This document shows, piece after piece, positions 44,508 to 53,804 of a stretch of 64,000 bases of DNA. Source of the DNA: Mediterraneibacter glycyrrhizinilyticus (GTDB taxonomy: Bacteria > Bacillota > Clostridia > Lachnospirales > Lachnospiraceae); NCBI RefSeq assembly GCF_016902345.1, contig NZ_JACJLR010000001.1, positions 238,260 through 302,259 of the forward strand, written 5' to 3'. Every line of letters begins with the position of its first letter. The stretch's first letter is position 1. The position numbers and the translations under genes are program-made. The notes under the pieces were generated by a model that did not search any database, was not told the origin of the DNA, and worked only from the letters and a program-made list of their open reading frames with translations.

Positions 44508-46556
44508 ATGAAAAGGATCACAGCAATGCTCATGGCGGGGCTGCTCGCTGCGGGAGCATTATCAGGATGCGGCTCGGGAGCGGACGGAACTTGCGTGGAC
44601 CAGGAGCCTTCTGACAGGCGGGATGATCAGCGTTGACGATGCAGAGGAAACAGCAGACGGAACACAGTATATCATGACGACGGACAATGAGACGATGCAG
44701 CGGACGCTCACCCGGCAGACTGCAGATCAGGCAGAGGCAGGCGAAGGAGAAAAGGTGTGGATCTCCTATCTGGAGACAGAGGGAGAATTTGGATATCCCA
44801 TGGTCACTGACATTGCGGTGGATCCCTCGGGAAATTACTGGCTGGTCGATGTGGTGCAGAACATGGTCCTTGCGGTGGACGGGAAGACTGACGAGACCCT
44901 GCTGGAGATACCGGTCACGGGCACACTTGCCGTGTCGCAGAAGATGCTGTTCCAGAGGACAGACGGGGAGATCGCCTTTGCCTCCGGAGACGGCAGCTAT
45001 GTTGTTTATGATACGGATACCCTGGAGGAGACCGGAAGCCTGAGCACGGACTGCTCCACTGAGAATGGATGCGCTCTTTCCAGTGACGGGACATACTGGT
45101 ATCAGATCAGTGAGGACGGCATCAGCAGGATGAAAGAGGGAAATGAGATCGAGGAGATCATCATGGACGGAAATGGCGGCGGCATGGGATCCCCGTTGAA
45201 TACGGTCAATGGTATGGTGCCGGCGGGAGAAGGAGAATTCTATGTTCTGTATGCTCAGTACGAAAGCGGGACATACAGTCTGGAACATTATGTCTATGAC
45301 AAAGACGTGCCCTCTGTGCCGGAACACACACTCACGGTATTCGGTTTGACGAAGAACGATACGGTGCAGCAGGCGATCACTCAGTTTCAGAAAGCGAATC
45401 CGGATGTCCAGGTGGAGTTTACTTCCCTTGGGAAGGCGGCAGACGAAGTGACGACGGAAGACATCCGGACATTGAACACAGAGCTCTTGAGCGGAAACGG
45501 CGCGGACGTCCTTCTGCTGGACGACTTCCCGCAGACTCTTACATAGAAAAAGGGATCCTTGAGGACCTGAGCAGTCTTCTGGAAGAAATCACAGAATCAG
45601 GTGAGTATCTCGAAACGATGCTGGAAAACACAATCCGGAGTGAAGACGGGGTCTTTGGTCTGCCTGTGAAGTTCAGCGTTCCCCTGATGTTCGGAAACAG
45701 CGAGGCAGCGCAGGCGCTTGAGAGCCTGGACAGCCTGAGTGCTTATCTTGATGAGAATCCGGATGCGGCGATCTTTGGTTCCGCAAAGACCGGCTATATC
45801 CGGGACGTTCTCCTTATGCTGTATCAGGATGAGGTTTTGGGAACAGACGGAAAAGTGAATCAAAACCGGCTTGCGAAACTGCTGCTGACGGCGGAGCGGA
45901 TCGCGGAAAACGGCGGTGCCGATGAGGCGGACAGTGTATCTTATGCGGCGTCAGAAAGCCTGGAGGTGTCTTCTCCGTTTTCAGAGAATGAGGACGGGAT
46001 GGATGTGCTCAGTGATCCTGACTCGGTGGGGACCACAGATGTGGGAAGCCTGTCAACGATGATGATCCCCTACGCTGTGATGAGGCGGGCGGGCCTCACC
46101 CCGGAGACGATCCAGAATATGTATCATCCCCAGGACACAGTCGGGATCAACAGTGCGTCAGAGGAAAAAGATCTGGCAGAGGAGTTTGTGAAATTTCTTT
46201 TTACTGATGAGATACAGTCAGCTGCTTTGAATGACGGCTTCCCGGTCCTCCTGTCTGCTCTGGATGAGAAGGCGGACGAGGCGGCAGCGGCTTCCGGAAA
46301 CTTTTCGGCGGCAGTGGCTGTGGACGGAGAAGACGGGATGGAGATGGAGCTGACGGCGTCCTACCCGGAGGAAGAGGAAGTGCGGCAATTTACAGAACTG
46401 TGCCGGACGCTGGATACGCCCATGGAACAGAACCGGATCGTGTGGAACATTTATCAGGAAGAGGCAGACCGATGTCTGGAAGGAAGTGTGGAAGCCGATG
46501 AAGCGGCGAAGAACATTGCACAGAAAGTGGATACCTGGCTGGCGGAGCAGGAGTGA
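44508..46556 (+). pseudogene. Extracellular solute-binding lipoprotein with beta-propeller-like front, two frameshifts
   Basis: The gene starts MKRITAMLMAGLLAAGALSGCGSG, a lipoprotein signal with the lipobox LSGC, after CAGGAGG. Its frame breaks at about 44580-44595, and the rest (ELAWTRSLLTGGMISVDD...) continues in another frame until 45546. A second shift near 45530 restores the first frame (DSYIEKGILEDLSSLLEE...). The joined product of about 680 residues has propeller-like repeats in front (DGSYVVYDTDTLEETG) and an ABC sugar-binding domain behind (FQKANPDVQVEF ... FLFTDEIQSAAL). Real decay or sequencing error cannot be separated here, but two indels next to a broken kinase favour decay. 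Confidence 0.75.
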
Positions 46557-47427
46557 ATCCCTCTGCCAGGGCCGGAGAGAATGGAAAGGAGTTCTCTTTC
46601 TCATTCCCAGCATCCTGGGAACGGGCGGATTTATTTTTCTGCCCTTCCTGGATGTGATCCGGCGCTCTTTTTTCAGGGCATCGGGAAACGGATTTGTGGG
46701 ATTGGAAAATTATGTGTCAGTGCTCCGAAACGAAGCGTTTCTCAGGGCAGTGAAGAACACGGCGAAGTTTATGGCAGTCTGCCTCCCGCTGCTTTTGCTC
46801 CTGTCCCTTCTGGCAGCGGTGGTGGTCGGACAGGTGCTCAAGATCAGCGGGATACTAAAGACCGGATTCCTCATCCCCATGGCGGTCCCGGCGGCATCGG
46901 CGGTGGTGTTCTTCCGGCTGGTGTTTGACCGAAACGGATGGCTGAACGGTATGCTGGAGGCTTTCGGGGGAGAAGCACAGGACTGGCTTGCCTCGGACAG
47001 CGCATTTGCAGTGCTGACGGCGTGTTACATATGGAAGAATCTGGGGTATGACATGATCCTCTGGCTGGCAGGGCTTTCTGCCATCCCGAAAGAACAGTAC
47101 GAGGCGGCGAGGGTGCAGGGCGCCGGAGAAATGCAGTGTTTCCGGTACATCACCCTGCCCCAGCTTGCGGAGACCGGGTTTGTCACGGCGCTTCTGTCTT
47201 TTATCAACGCGTTCCGGGTGTTCCGGGAGGCGTATCTGATCGCGGGAGATTATCCCCATGAGAGCATCTACATGCTGCAGCACTTGTTCAATAACTGGTT
47301 CACAAATCTTGATATCCAGAAGATGACAGCAGCGGCTGTCATGCTGGTGCTCATTACAGGAGGAGTTTTGCTTGGAAATGATATCTGCACAGAATATATG
47401 CGGAGAAGGGATGAGAGAAGAGGCTGA
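46498..47427 (+). CDS. ABC sugar-type permease, MalF/UgpA-like
   Basis: Six membrane helices starting LFLIPSILGTGGFIFLPFLDVI. The EAA loop EQYEAARVQGAGEMQCFRYITLPQL contacts the ATPase. The start is uncertain: ATG 46498 overlaps the preceding gene, and no better ATG/GTG lies between 46557 and the first helix. No ATPase gene is in this locus; such importers often share one MsiK-like ATPase. Confidence 0.8.
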   Translation: MKRRRTLHRKWIPGWRSRSESLCQGRREWKGVLFLIPSILGTGGFIFLPFLDVIRRSFFRASGNGFVGLENYVSVLRNEAFLRAVKNTAKFMAVCLPLLLLLSLLAAVVVGQVLKISGILKTGFLIPMAVPAASAVVFFRLVFDRNGWLNGMLEAFGGEAQDWLASDSAFAVLTACYIWKNLGYDMILWLAGLSAIPKEQYEAARVQGAGEMQCFRYITLPQLAETGFVTALLSFINAFRVFREAYLIAGDYPHESIYMLQHLFNNWFTNLDIQKMTAAAVMLVLITGGVLLGNDICTEYMRRRDERRG

Positions 47428-48295
47428 GAGAGAAAGCAGAAGGAAGAGCGACGGGAGAATAAAAATTGCGGCATGGGTATTTTTGATTCTTTCTCTGTTT
47501 TTGATGGTGTTCCCCCTCTTTGTTCTGGTGACAGACTCCTTTCTGGGCAGCAGGGAGATCCTGGAGCGGTTTGGTCCGGTCCTTGCAGGGACAGAAGGGA
47601 GGGCAGAGTTTGTACTGTTTCCGCAATATCCGACACTGAGGGCGTATGTGCGTCTTCTTCTGGACTCGCCGGACTTTTTTACGGCGTTCTGGAACTCGGC
47701 TTTTCAGACCGGCATGGTCCTTGCAGGGCAGCTCGTTGTGGCGGTCCCCGGAGCCTGGGCGTTTGCAAGATACCGGTTCCCGGGGAAACGGGCGCTGTGG
47801 TTTTTCTACATGCTCCTCATGATCCTGCCCTTTCAGGTCACCATGGTATCCGGATATCTTGTGCTGAACACGATGGGGCTGATGGATACCCACTGGGCGG
47901 TCATACTGCCGGGCATCTTTTCGACGCTTCCGGTCTTCATACTGAAAAAGACGTTTGCAGCGATTCCCGGGGAGATCCTGGAGGCGGCGGAAATGGATGG
48001 GGCGGGGGAGATGAGGATGTTTTTGTCCATCGGCATTCCGCTTGGAAGATCAGGGATATTCTCAATCCTGATCCTGGGATTTCTGGAGTACTGGAATGCC
48101 ATTGAGCAGCCGATGACATTTCTGAAGTCGGAAGCGCTGAAGCCTCTTTCACTCTATCTTCCGGATATCACGGCGTCGGATGCAGCCGTGTCATTTGCGG
48201 CGTCCATCATCATGCTGTTTCCGGCGCTCTTTCTCTTTTTCAGCGGACAGGAGTATCTGGAACAGGGGATCGCGGCTTCAGGAATAAAAGAATGA
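47372..48295 (+). CDS. ABC sugar-type permease, MalG/UgpE-like (307 aa)
   Basis: Charged N-terminus, then six helices (IAAWVFLILSLFLMVFPLFVLV first) and an EAA loop GEILEAAEMDGAGEMRMFLSIGIPL. The TTG at 47372 has AGGAGG 7-8 nt upstream and overlaps the first permease by 56 bp; ATG 47378 is an alternative. It pairs with the preceding permease. Confidence 0.82.
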   Translation: MEMISAQNICGEGMREEAERESRRKSDGRIKIAAWVFLILSLFLMVFPLFVLVTDSFLGSREILERFGPVLAGTEGRAEFVLFPQYPTLRAYVRLLLDSPDFFTAFWNSAFQTGMVLAGQLVVAVPGAWAFARYRFPGKRALWFFYMLLMILPFQVTMVSGYLVLNTMGLMDTHWAVILPGIFSTLPVFILKKTFAAIPGEILEAAEMDGAGEMRMFLSIGIPLGRSGIFSILILGFLEYWNAIEQPMTFLKSEALKPLSLYLPDITASDAAVSFAASIIMLFPALFLFFSGQEYLEQGIAASGIKE

Positions 48296-48320
48296 ATGGG
48301 AAAGACCAGGAGGAAACAGG

Positions 48321-49781
48321 ATGACCAGAAGAGAATACCGGGAAAAGAAGGAGAGGAAAGAGAAAAGGGGGCTGGGGGAAAAGAAGTTCCAAAAGAAAAC
48401 GGCTTTAAAGATCTTTGCCGGTTTTTTTGCGGCGATGACAGTGTGCACTGTGTTCTCAAGAGCGGCATCCTCCATCCTGGTGGCGCAGGTGGAGGTGGAA
48501 AACCCGACAGGCGGAACGCTCACCAGTACATTTGAGGGTCAGGGAGAAGTTGTGGCTTCGGAGGAAAAGCAGGTATTTCTGTGGTCAGAACAGCAGGTGG
48601 AGAAGAGTGCTTCCGCGGGGACCACTGTGAAAAAGGGGGAGTGTCTTGTGCAGTTCCGCATGGAATATCTGGAGCAGAACATTGAAAAAAAGCAGACGGA
48701 GATCGATCAGCTGAATCTTCAGCTGAGGCAGCAGGAGATCGCGGCGAGGGGGAGCAGTTATGTTTCTGCGGCAGATGGCGCGGCGCGGACCCTGGAGTCC
48801 GCGCGGTCCCGGCTGGAAGATGCTTCGGCAAAAGAGGCGCAGGCTCAGGAGGCGTACGACAGTTATACCGGGGAGAGCGAGGAGGAGAAGCAGGCACTCT
48901 CGGAGGCGCTGCAGGCTGCACGGAGCGAGAGAGAGGCTGCGGAACAGACAGTGGAGGAAGCGCAGAATGCCTATGAGGACGCGGCAGCACAGGATACTGT
49001 ACAGGAGGCGAACAATGTCAGTGTCATAGAGACAGCACGGCTGGCAGCAGAGGAGATCCGGGTCCAGATCGACACGGCTCAGAAAGAGCTGGATAGAATG
49101 AAAGAGTATCAGAAGGCAGAGGGGAAACTCTGTGCAGAGGAAGACTGTGTGGTACTGGAAAACAGTGTGGCGGACGGGACCATCACCACGGGAACAGAGG
49201 TGATCATCACAGGAGTCGGAGGGTGGCAGCTGAGAGGGACTCTGGATGAGGAGAGTAAGGAACGTATCTCCCAGGGGGCAGGTGTCTCAGTCAGCATGGA
49301 TTCCGGAGAAAGATCCGTGGATGTGAAGATCCGTTCCACAGAGGCGGGAAAGGAAGGAGGAGAAAATTCCGGTATGAGTTCCGGGGAAGCTCCATCCGGC
49401 GGGGAGGACGGAACCGCCGGAGAGGAAAAAGGAGGAAATGCATCAGCAGGTTTCTGGTATGCCCCGGTGCCGGAAGGGACAGAAGCAGGCTATGGCGATA
49501 CATTTACGTGGAAGATACAAGTTCCGTCAAAACAGAATTACAGCTGCAAGATCCCGCTTGCCGCGCTCCGTGAGGACACAAAAGGGAACTATTGTCTGGT
49601 CGTGACGGAGGAGTCCTCTGCGCTTGGAACAGTGAAGAAGGCGGAGAGGGTCGATGTGACCTTGCTGGAGAAGAACGGGGAAGAGGCGGCTGTGGAAGCT
49701 GTACTGGAGAACACGGATCAGGTGATCGTGGGATCGGAAAAATACGTGGAAGAAGGTGATCAGGTACGGATAAAAGGATAA
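48321..49781 (+). CDS. HlyD/RND-type membrane-fusion adaptor (486 aa)
   Basis: Very basic cytoplasmic start (MTRREYREKKERKEKRG), one membrane helix (about residues 32-52), a barrel-sandwich half (GEVVASEEKQVFLW), then a long Gln/Glu/Ala coiled coil (about 115-250). A beta-barrel part follows, with a Gly/Ser/Glu-rich low-complexity insert near 345-375. It is the kind of protein that couples inner-membrane pumps to the envelope, yet it sits in a sugar-importer operon. AGGAGGAAACAGG precedes the ATG. Confidence 0.72.
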   Translation: MTRREYREKKERKEKRGLGEKKFQKKTALKIFAGFFAAMTVCTVFSRAASSILVAQVEVENPTGGTLTSTFEGQGEVVASEEKQVFLWSEQQVEKSASAGTTVKKGECLVQFRMEYLEQNIEKKQTEIDQLNLQLRQQEIAARGSSYVSAADGAARTLESARSRLEDASAKEAQAQEAYDSYTGESEEEKQALSEALQAARSEREAAEQTVEEAQNAYEDAAAQDTVQEANNVSVIETARLAAEEIRVQIDTAQKELDRMKEYQKAEGKLCAEEDCVVLENSVADGTITTGTEVIITGVGGWQLRGTLDEESKERISQGAGVSVSMDSGERSVDVKIRSTEAGKEGGENSGMSSGEAPSGGEDGTAGEEKGGNASAGFWYAPVPEGTEAGYGDTFTWKIQVPSKQNYSCKIPLAALREDTKGNYCLVVTEESSALGTVKKAERVDVTLLEKNGEEAAVEAVLENTDQVIVGSEKYVEEGDQVRIKG

Positions 49782-49804
49782 GATACATCGGGCTGGGACT
49801 TGGG

Positions 49805-50728
49805 ATGGGGCTTCTCGCACTGGCCGCCGCTGCCGTGCTCTCCTGGCTGATCTGGCTGCGGGGATTCTCAGATTATCTGTCAGTCACTTTTGAGGAAGCG
49901 TCCGTTACCGGTGAGGGATTCCGGAATCTTCTGGAGAGCAGCAATGCCGAGGCATTTTCTTCGGCGGCGGCGTGGAAAGAAGAGGGGGAGATGGAACTGG
50001 AGACAGAGCAGTCCGGGCGGAGTACGCGGGCTCTGGTGTATGCCATGAGAGGGCAGGTACAGGCGGTATTTGGGGATACACTGCTTATGGGACGGTATTT
50101 TACAGAGGGGGAAGAGGCGGTCTGCCTGCTTGATGAGAAGGCGGCGAAAGAGCTGTTTGGATCGGATGATGTGACCGGCAGGGAGGTTGTACTTATGGGG
50201 GAGACAAGAAAAGTCGCAGGCATCCTGCAGGGAGACCGCGGCATCTGTGTTATCCCCGCGGGAGAGGACGAGGCTTTCCGGGGGATTACCGTGAGAAAGC
50301 AGAGGGCGGAGCAGTCTTCGGCAAATGCGCTGACGGCGATCTCTTCTTATGCGCAGGGGGAAACGGAGCGGATCGTGGACGGACAGCTTTATTATATCCT
50401 GGCTCTTTTACGGACTGCGGGCATCCTGACAGTGATCACGGTCGTTCCGGCAGTCCTGCTGATCAAGGTGAAGGAAAAAAGGCTGGCAGGAGCGGCAGTC
50501 CTTGCCGCAGGACTTCTTATCCTGGCGGTCTTTACCGCTGAGATCCCCCTGGGGAGCGATTACCTTCCAACATACTGGTCGGATTTTGATTTTTTTGGAG
50601 ATCTGTGGGAGGAAAAGGCTCAGCAGATCGAAGGGCTAAGGGAATATCAGGAATTCTGGCATGAGGAAGGATTTCTGGAGTCCTTTCCGCTTATCTTTTC
50701 CCTCCACGGATCAGCGGGAAAAAGGTGA
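49805..50728 (+). CDS. Membrane protein with MacB-like periplasmic region (307 aa)
   Basis: One N-terminal helix (LLALAAAAVLSWLIWL) is followed by an extracellular region of about 180 residues resembling the MacB core (ALVYAMRGQVQAVFGDTLLMGRYF, DEKAAKELFGSDDVTG), then two helices (ILTVITVVPAVLLI, GAAVLAAGLLILAVF) and a soluble tail. It lacks the final FtsX helices, so it looks reduced. It probably works with the adaptor before it. The 3' end overlaps the convergent MATE gene by 18 bp. Confidence 0.6.
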   Translation: MGLLALAAAAVLSWLIWLRGFSDYLSVTFEEASVTGEGFRNLLESSNAEAFSSAAAWKEEGEMELETEQSGRSTRALVYAMRGQVQAVFGDTLLMGRYFTEGEEAVCLLDEKAAKELFGSDDVTGREVVLMGETRKVAGILQGDRGICVIPAGEDEAFRGITVRKQRAEQSSANALTAISSYAQGETERIVDGQLYYILALLRTAGILTVITVVPAVLLIKVKEKRLAGAAVLAAGLLILAVFTAEIPLGSDYLPTYWSDFDFFGDLWEEKAQQIEGLREYQEFWHEEGFLESFPLIFSLHGSAGKR

Positions 50729-52069
50729 CATTTTCCCGCCCTGGTAGTGTCTCAGGAGAATGAGGGCGACAATGCAGGCGCATGTCTCACCGATGGGGAA
50801 GGCAATCCACACGCCTGCTGCTCCGAAGGGGCGTGACAGAAGGATGCTCAAGGGAATGGTGATCACAAACTGCCGCAGCAGGGAAATGATCAGAGAGTTT
50901 TTCCCGTTTCCCAGCGCCTCGAAAGTCCCGGAGTAGATCACTCCTATGGTGGAGACGAGGAAGCCCAGGCTGATGATGCGCAGAGCTGTGATCCCTGCTG
51001 ACATCAGTTCCTTGTCCGCATCGAACAGGGAGAGGATGGGGCCGGGGATCAGAAGCGCGAGCAGGGTTCCAGTCAGCATGAGGGCGGCAGTGCAGGCGAG
51101 GCTGTACCGGATCGTGGTGCGGACGCGCCCAAGCTCTCCGGCACCGTAGTTGTATCCGATGATGGGACGCATCCCCTGGACGATCCCGTTGGCGGGCATG
51201 TAGATAAAAGTCTGCAGTTTGTAATACACGCCAAGGACAGCCACGTAGACCTCGGAGATCGCCCCGAGGATGCTGTTCAGTACACTGATCAGGACAGAGG
51301 GCAGGAGCATCATGATGCTGGAGGGGATCCCCACACTGTAGATCTGTCCGATGATCTTTTTGTCGAATCTCAGGTATCGCGGATGGATGCGGACTGCATA
51401 TGGTTTCCTCAGATAGACGACAATGTAGAGGAGGAACGCGCCGATCTGTCCGATGACTGTGGCGATGGCAGCTCCGGAAACGCCGAGGGCGGGAAAACCG
51501 AGGAGACCGAAGATCAGGATCGGATCCAGTATGATATTGATAATGCATCCGGCACTTAAAAGGTACATGGTGATCTTCATCTGTCCGATGCCCTGGAAGA
51601 TCTTCTCGAAAGCGATCTGCAGCAGGGAACCGAAGGAGACACAGAGCACGATATAGGTGTAGCTGCAGGCGTCCTTAAGTACTGCCGGACTGTCTGTAAA
51701 AAGGGACAGGAACGGCTTTGTGACAAAGATGCCCAGCAGGATGAACAGGATGCAGTGGAATACGGTCAGTGCGATGCCGATGGTGGCGGAGCGGTCAGCC
51801 CCTTCCTGATCTCCTTTTCCGAGGCTGATGGAAATGGCAGAGCTGATCCCTACGCCGATGCCCACGCCTACGGAGACGATGGCGTTCTGCAGGGGATAGG
51901 CAAGGGAGACGGCGGTGAGGGCGTCTGTCCCCAGGCGGGAAACGTAGATGCTGTCAACGATATTATAGAGTGACTGGATCAGCATGGAGAGCATCATAGG
52001 CACTGACATGGAGACCAGAAGTGAGAAAACGGGACGCGTTCTCATGAATGAATTTTGGTTTCCTTCCAT
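50711..52069 (-). CDS. MATE-family multidrug efflux transporter (452 aa)
   Basis: Twelve predicted helices with the MATE opening SVPMMLSMLIQSLYNIVDSIYVSRLGTDALTAVSLAYPLQ and the matching repeat in the second half (YNYGAGELGRVRTTIRY). Uses an ion gradient to expel cationic drugs or metabolites. It follows mntP by 28 bp on the same strand, so it likely lies under the manganese riboswitch as well. Confidence 0.88.
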   Translation of the reverse strand: MEGNQNSFMRTRPVFSLLVSMSVPMMLSMLIQSLYNIVDSIYVSRLGTDALTAVSLAYPLQNAIVSVGVGIGVGISSAISISLGKGDQEGADRSATIGIALTVFHCILFILLGIFVTKPFLSLFTDSPAVLKDACSYTYIVLCVSFGSLLQIAFEKIFQGIGQMKITMYLLSAGCIINIILDPILIFGLLGFPALGVSGAAIATVIGQIGAFLLYIVVYLRKPYAVRIHPRYLRFDKKIIGQIYSVGIPSSIMMLLPSVLISVLNSILGAISEVYVAVLGVYYKLQTFIYMPANGIVQGMRPIIGYNYGAGELGRVRTTIRYSLACTAALMLTGTLLALLIPGPILSLFDADKELMSAGITALRIISLGFLVSTIGVIYSGTFEALGNGKNSLIISLLRQFVITIPLSILLSRPFGAAGVWIAFPIGETCACIVALILLRHYQGGKMSPFSR

Positions 52070-52097
52070 AATAGATAGGGTCCTTTCCGCAGATTTC

Positions 52098-52658
52098 CTA
52101 CAGGATTCCCAGGTGCTCGAGCAGGATCTTAACTCCCAGCAGGATCAGGATCACACCGCCGGCAAACTCTGCCTTTGATTTGTACTTTGTCCCAAATACG
52201 TTCCCGATCTTTACCCCGATGGCTGAGAGTGTGAAGGTGGTGACTCCGATGAAAGAGACCGCTGCCAGAAGATGGACATTCAGAAAGGCGAATGTGATCC
52301 CCACGGCAAGGGCGTCGATGCTGGTCGCAACAGCGAGAAGAAACATCGTTTTTACATCGAGAGAGTCGCTTTCTTCTTCACAGTCTCCGGAACAGGCTTC
52401 CTTGATCATATTGGCGCCGATAATCCCCAGCAGGATGAACGCGATCCAGTGGTCGATGGAGGTGATCTGGTCCCGGAACTGGACGCCCAGCAGATAGCCG
52501 ATGGCAGGCATCAGAGCCTGAAAGCCTCCGAACCAGAGCCCGACGATAAGTGTTTTTTTCACCGTGATCTTCGGCATGGCAAGCCCCTTACAGACAGAGA
52601 CGGCGAAAGCGTCCATTGAAAGTCCCACAGCGAGGATGAAAAGTTCGATCAGTCCCAT
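52098..52658 (-). CDS. mntP: Manganese efflux pump MntP (186 aa)
   Basis: Six-helix MntP with the two signature repeats [17 protein letters not shown] (Asp16) and [15 protein letters not shown]. Length is normal. It exports Mn2+ to prevent toxicity. The riboswitch upstream independently supports the call. Confidence 0.93.
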   Translation of the reverse strand: MGLIELFILAVGLSMDAFAVSVCKGLAMPKITVKKTLIVGLWFGGFQALMPAIGYLLGVQFRDQITSIDHWIAFILLGIIGANMIKEACSGDCEEESDSLDVKTMFLLAVATSIDALAVGITFAFLNVHLLAAVSFIGVTTFTLSAIGVKIGNVFGTKYKSKAEFAGGVILILLGVKILLEHLGIL

Positions 52659-52764
52659 TGTTTTTCTCCTTTGTCATGTTATATCAGAGCGAGTCTTGAA
52701 TGAGATCATGTCCCTCCGGGAGACCAAAAAGCTCCGGTACACCGTGCTTTCTGTATGTGAGGGC

Positions 52765-52794
52765 ATAAAAAAAGCAGGCGCTCTGCCGCACCTG
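52765..52794 (-). terminator. Riboswitch-controlled terminator before mntP
   Basis: On the minus strand CAGGTGCGGCAGAGCGCCTG folds into a hairpin followed by CTTTTTTT. It lies between the riboswitch aptamer and the mntP start, as an expression platform should. Confidence 0.7.
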
Positions 52795-52804
52795 TCAGTC
52801 AAAA

Positions 52805-52921
52805 ACATGTACAGCAAAGACACTGTACATGAGTCTCATTATTTAAGATAAGCCAGATCCGTCATCCGGATCAGTATGTTGACTTACCACGTAAGGAATA
52901 CGTCAATTACTCCCTCATGAA
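52805..52921 (-). promoter_or_regulatory. yybP-ykoY manganese riboswitch
   Basis: Read on the minus strand the region has the class hallmarks in order: GAGGGAGTAATTGACG, then GTCAACATACTGATCC, then TCTGGC and ATGAGACTCATG, closed by the stem CATGTACAG/CTGTACATG. Known members sense Mn2+ and turn on mntP-type exporters. The downstream terminator fits an on-switch by anti-termination. Confidence 0.82.
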
Positions 52922-53123
52922 CTGAGAATATGTTATCATTTAGCCTGAACTATGGCAAGAAAAATCTGACATGTACGGGAAAAAATACAGAATTTATTTT
53001 GCAGTTCACATCCCTGACATACTTTATTGTTAAGATATATGGTAAACTGAAAATGTATGGACGGAAAAGAAGAGAAACGCAGGAGGGGGATCCCCCTCGC
53101 CGGAGAAGAGAGGAGAGCGGAAG

Positions 53124-53801
53124 ATGGAGAATATAAAGATACTTGTTGTGGATGACGAGAGCAGGATGAGAAAGCTGGTAAAGGACTTCCTGGCAAGAGA
53201 AGGCTATACTGTCCTGGAGGCGGGAGACGGCATGGAGGCGATGGACATTTTTTATGAAGATAAGGACATCGCGCTTGTCATACTGGACGTGATGATGCCG
53301 AAGATGGATGGCTGGCAGGTGTGCCGTGAGATCCGGGAGTCCTCCAAGGTGCCCATCATCATGCTGACGGCGCGCTCGGAGGAGCGGGATGAGCTTCAGG
53401 GATTTGAACTTGGGGTGGATGAGTACATTTCCAAGCCCTTCAGCCCGAAGATTCTGGTGGCGAGGGTGAACGCGATCCTCAGAAGGACGCTCGGCACAGA
53501 CGGCGGGGACGTCCTGAGTGCAGGCGGCATCACCATCGACAAGTCGGCGCATATCGTGAAGATCGACGGGAGACCGGTGGATCTGAGTTTCAAAGAGTTT
53601 GAACTGCTGACATATTTCGTGGAGAATCAGGGGATCGCTCTGTCCAGGGAAAAGATCCTGAACAATGTCTGGAATTATGACTATTTCGGGGATGCCAGGA
53701 CCATTGATACCCATGTGAAGAAGCTGAGGAGCAAGCTTGGGGATAAGGGAGAATATATCCGGACCATATGGGGGATGGGCTATAAATTCGAGGTGGAATA
53801 A
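53124..53801 (+). CDS. OmpR/PhoB-family response regulator (225 aa)
   Basis: The receiver (ILVVDDESRMRKLV, phospho-Asp in LVILDVMMPKMDG, KPFS) and winged-helix output (SFKEFELLTYFVENQG, TIWGMGYKFEVE) are complete. GGAGAAGAGAGGAGAG-type purine run before the ATG. Followed 3 bp later by its kinase. Confidence 0.9.
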   Translation: MENIKILVVDDESRMRKLVKDFLAREGYTVLEAGDGMEAMDIFYEDKDIALVILDVMMPKMDGWQVCREIRESSKVPIIMLTARSEERDELQGFELGVDEYISKPFSPKILVARVNAILRRTLGTDGGDVLSAGGITIDKSAHIVKIDGRPVDLSFKEFELLTYFVENQGIALSREKILNNVWNYDYFGDARTIDTHVKKLRSKLGDKGEYIRTIWGMGYKFEVE

Positions 53802-53804
53802 AAC

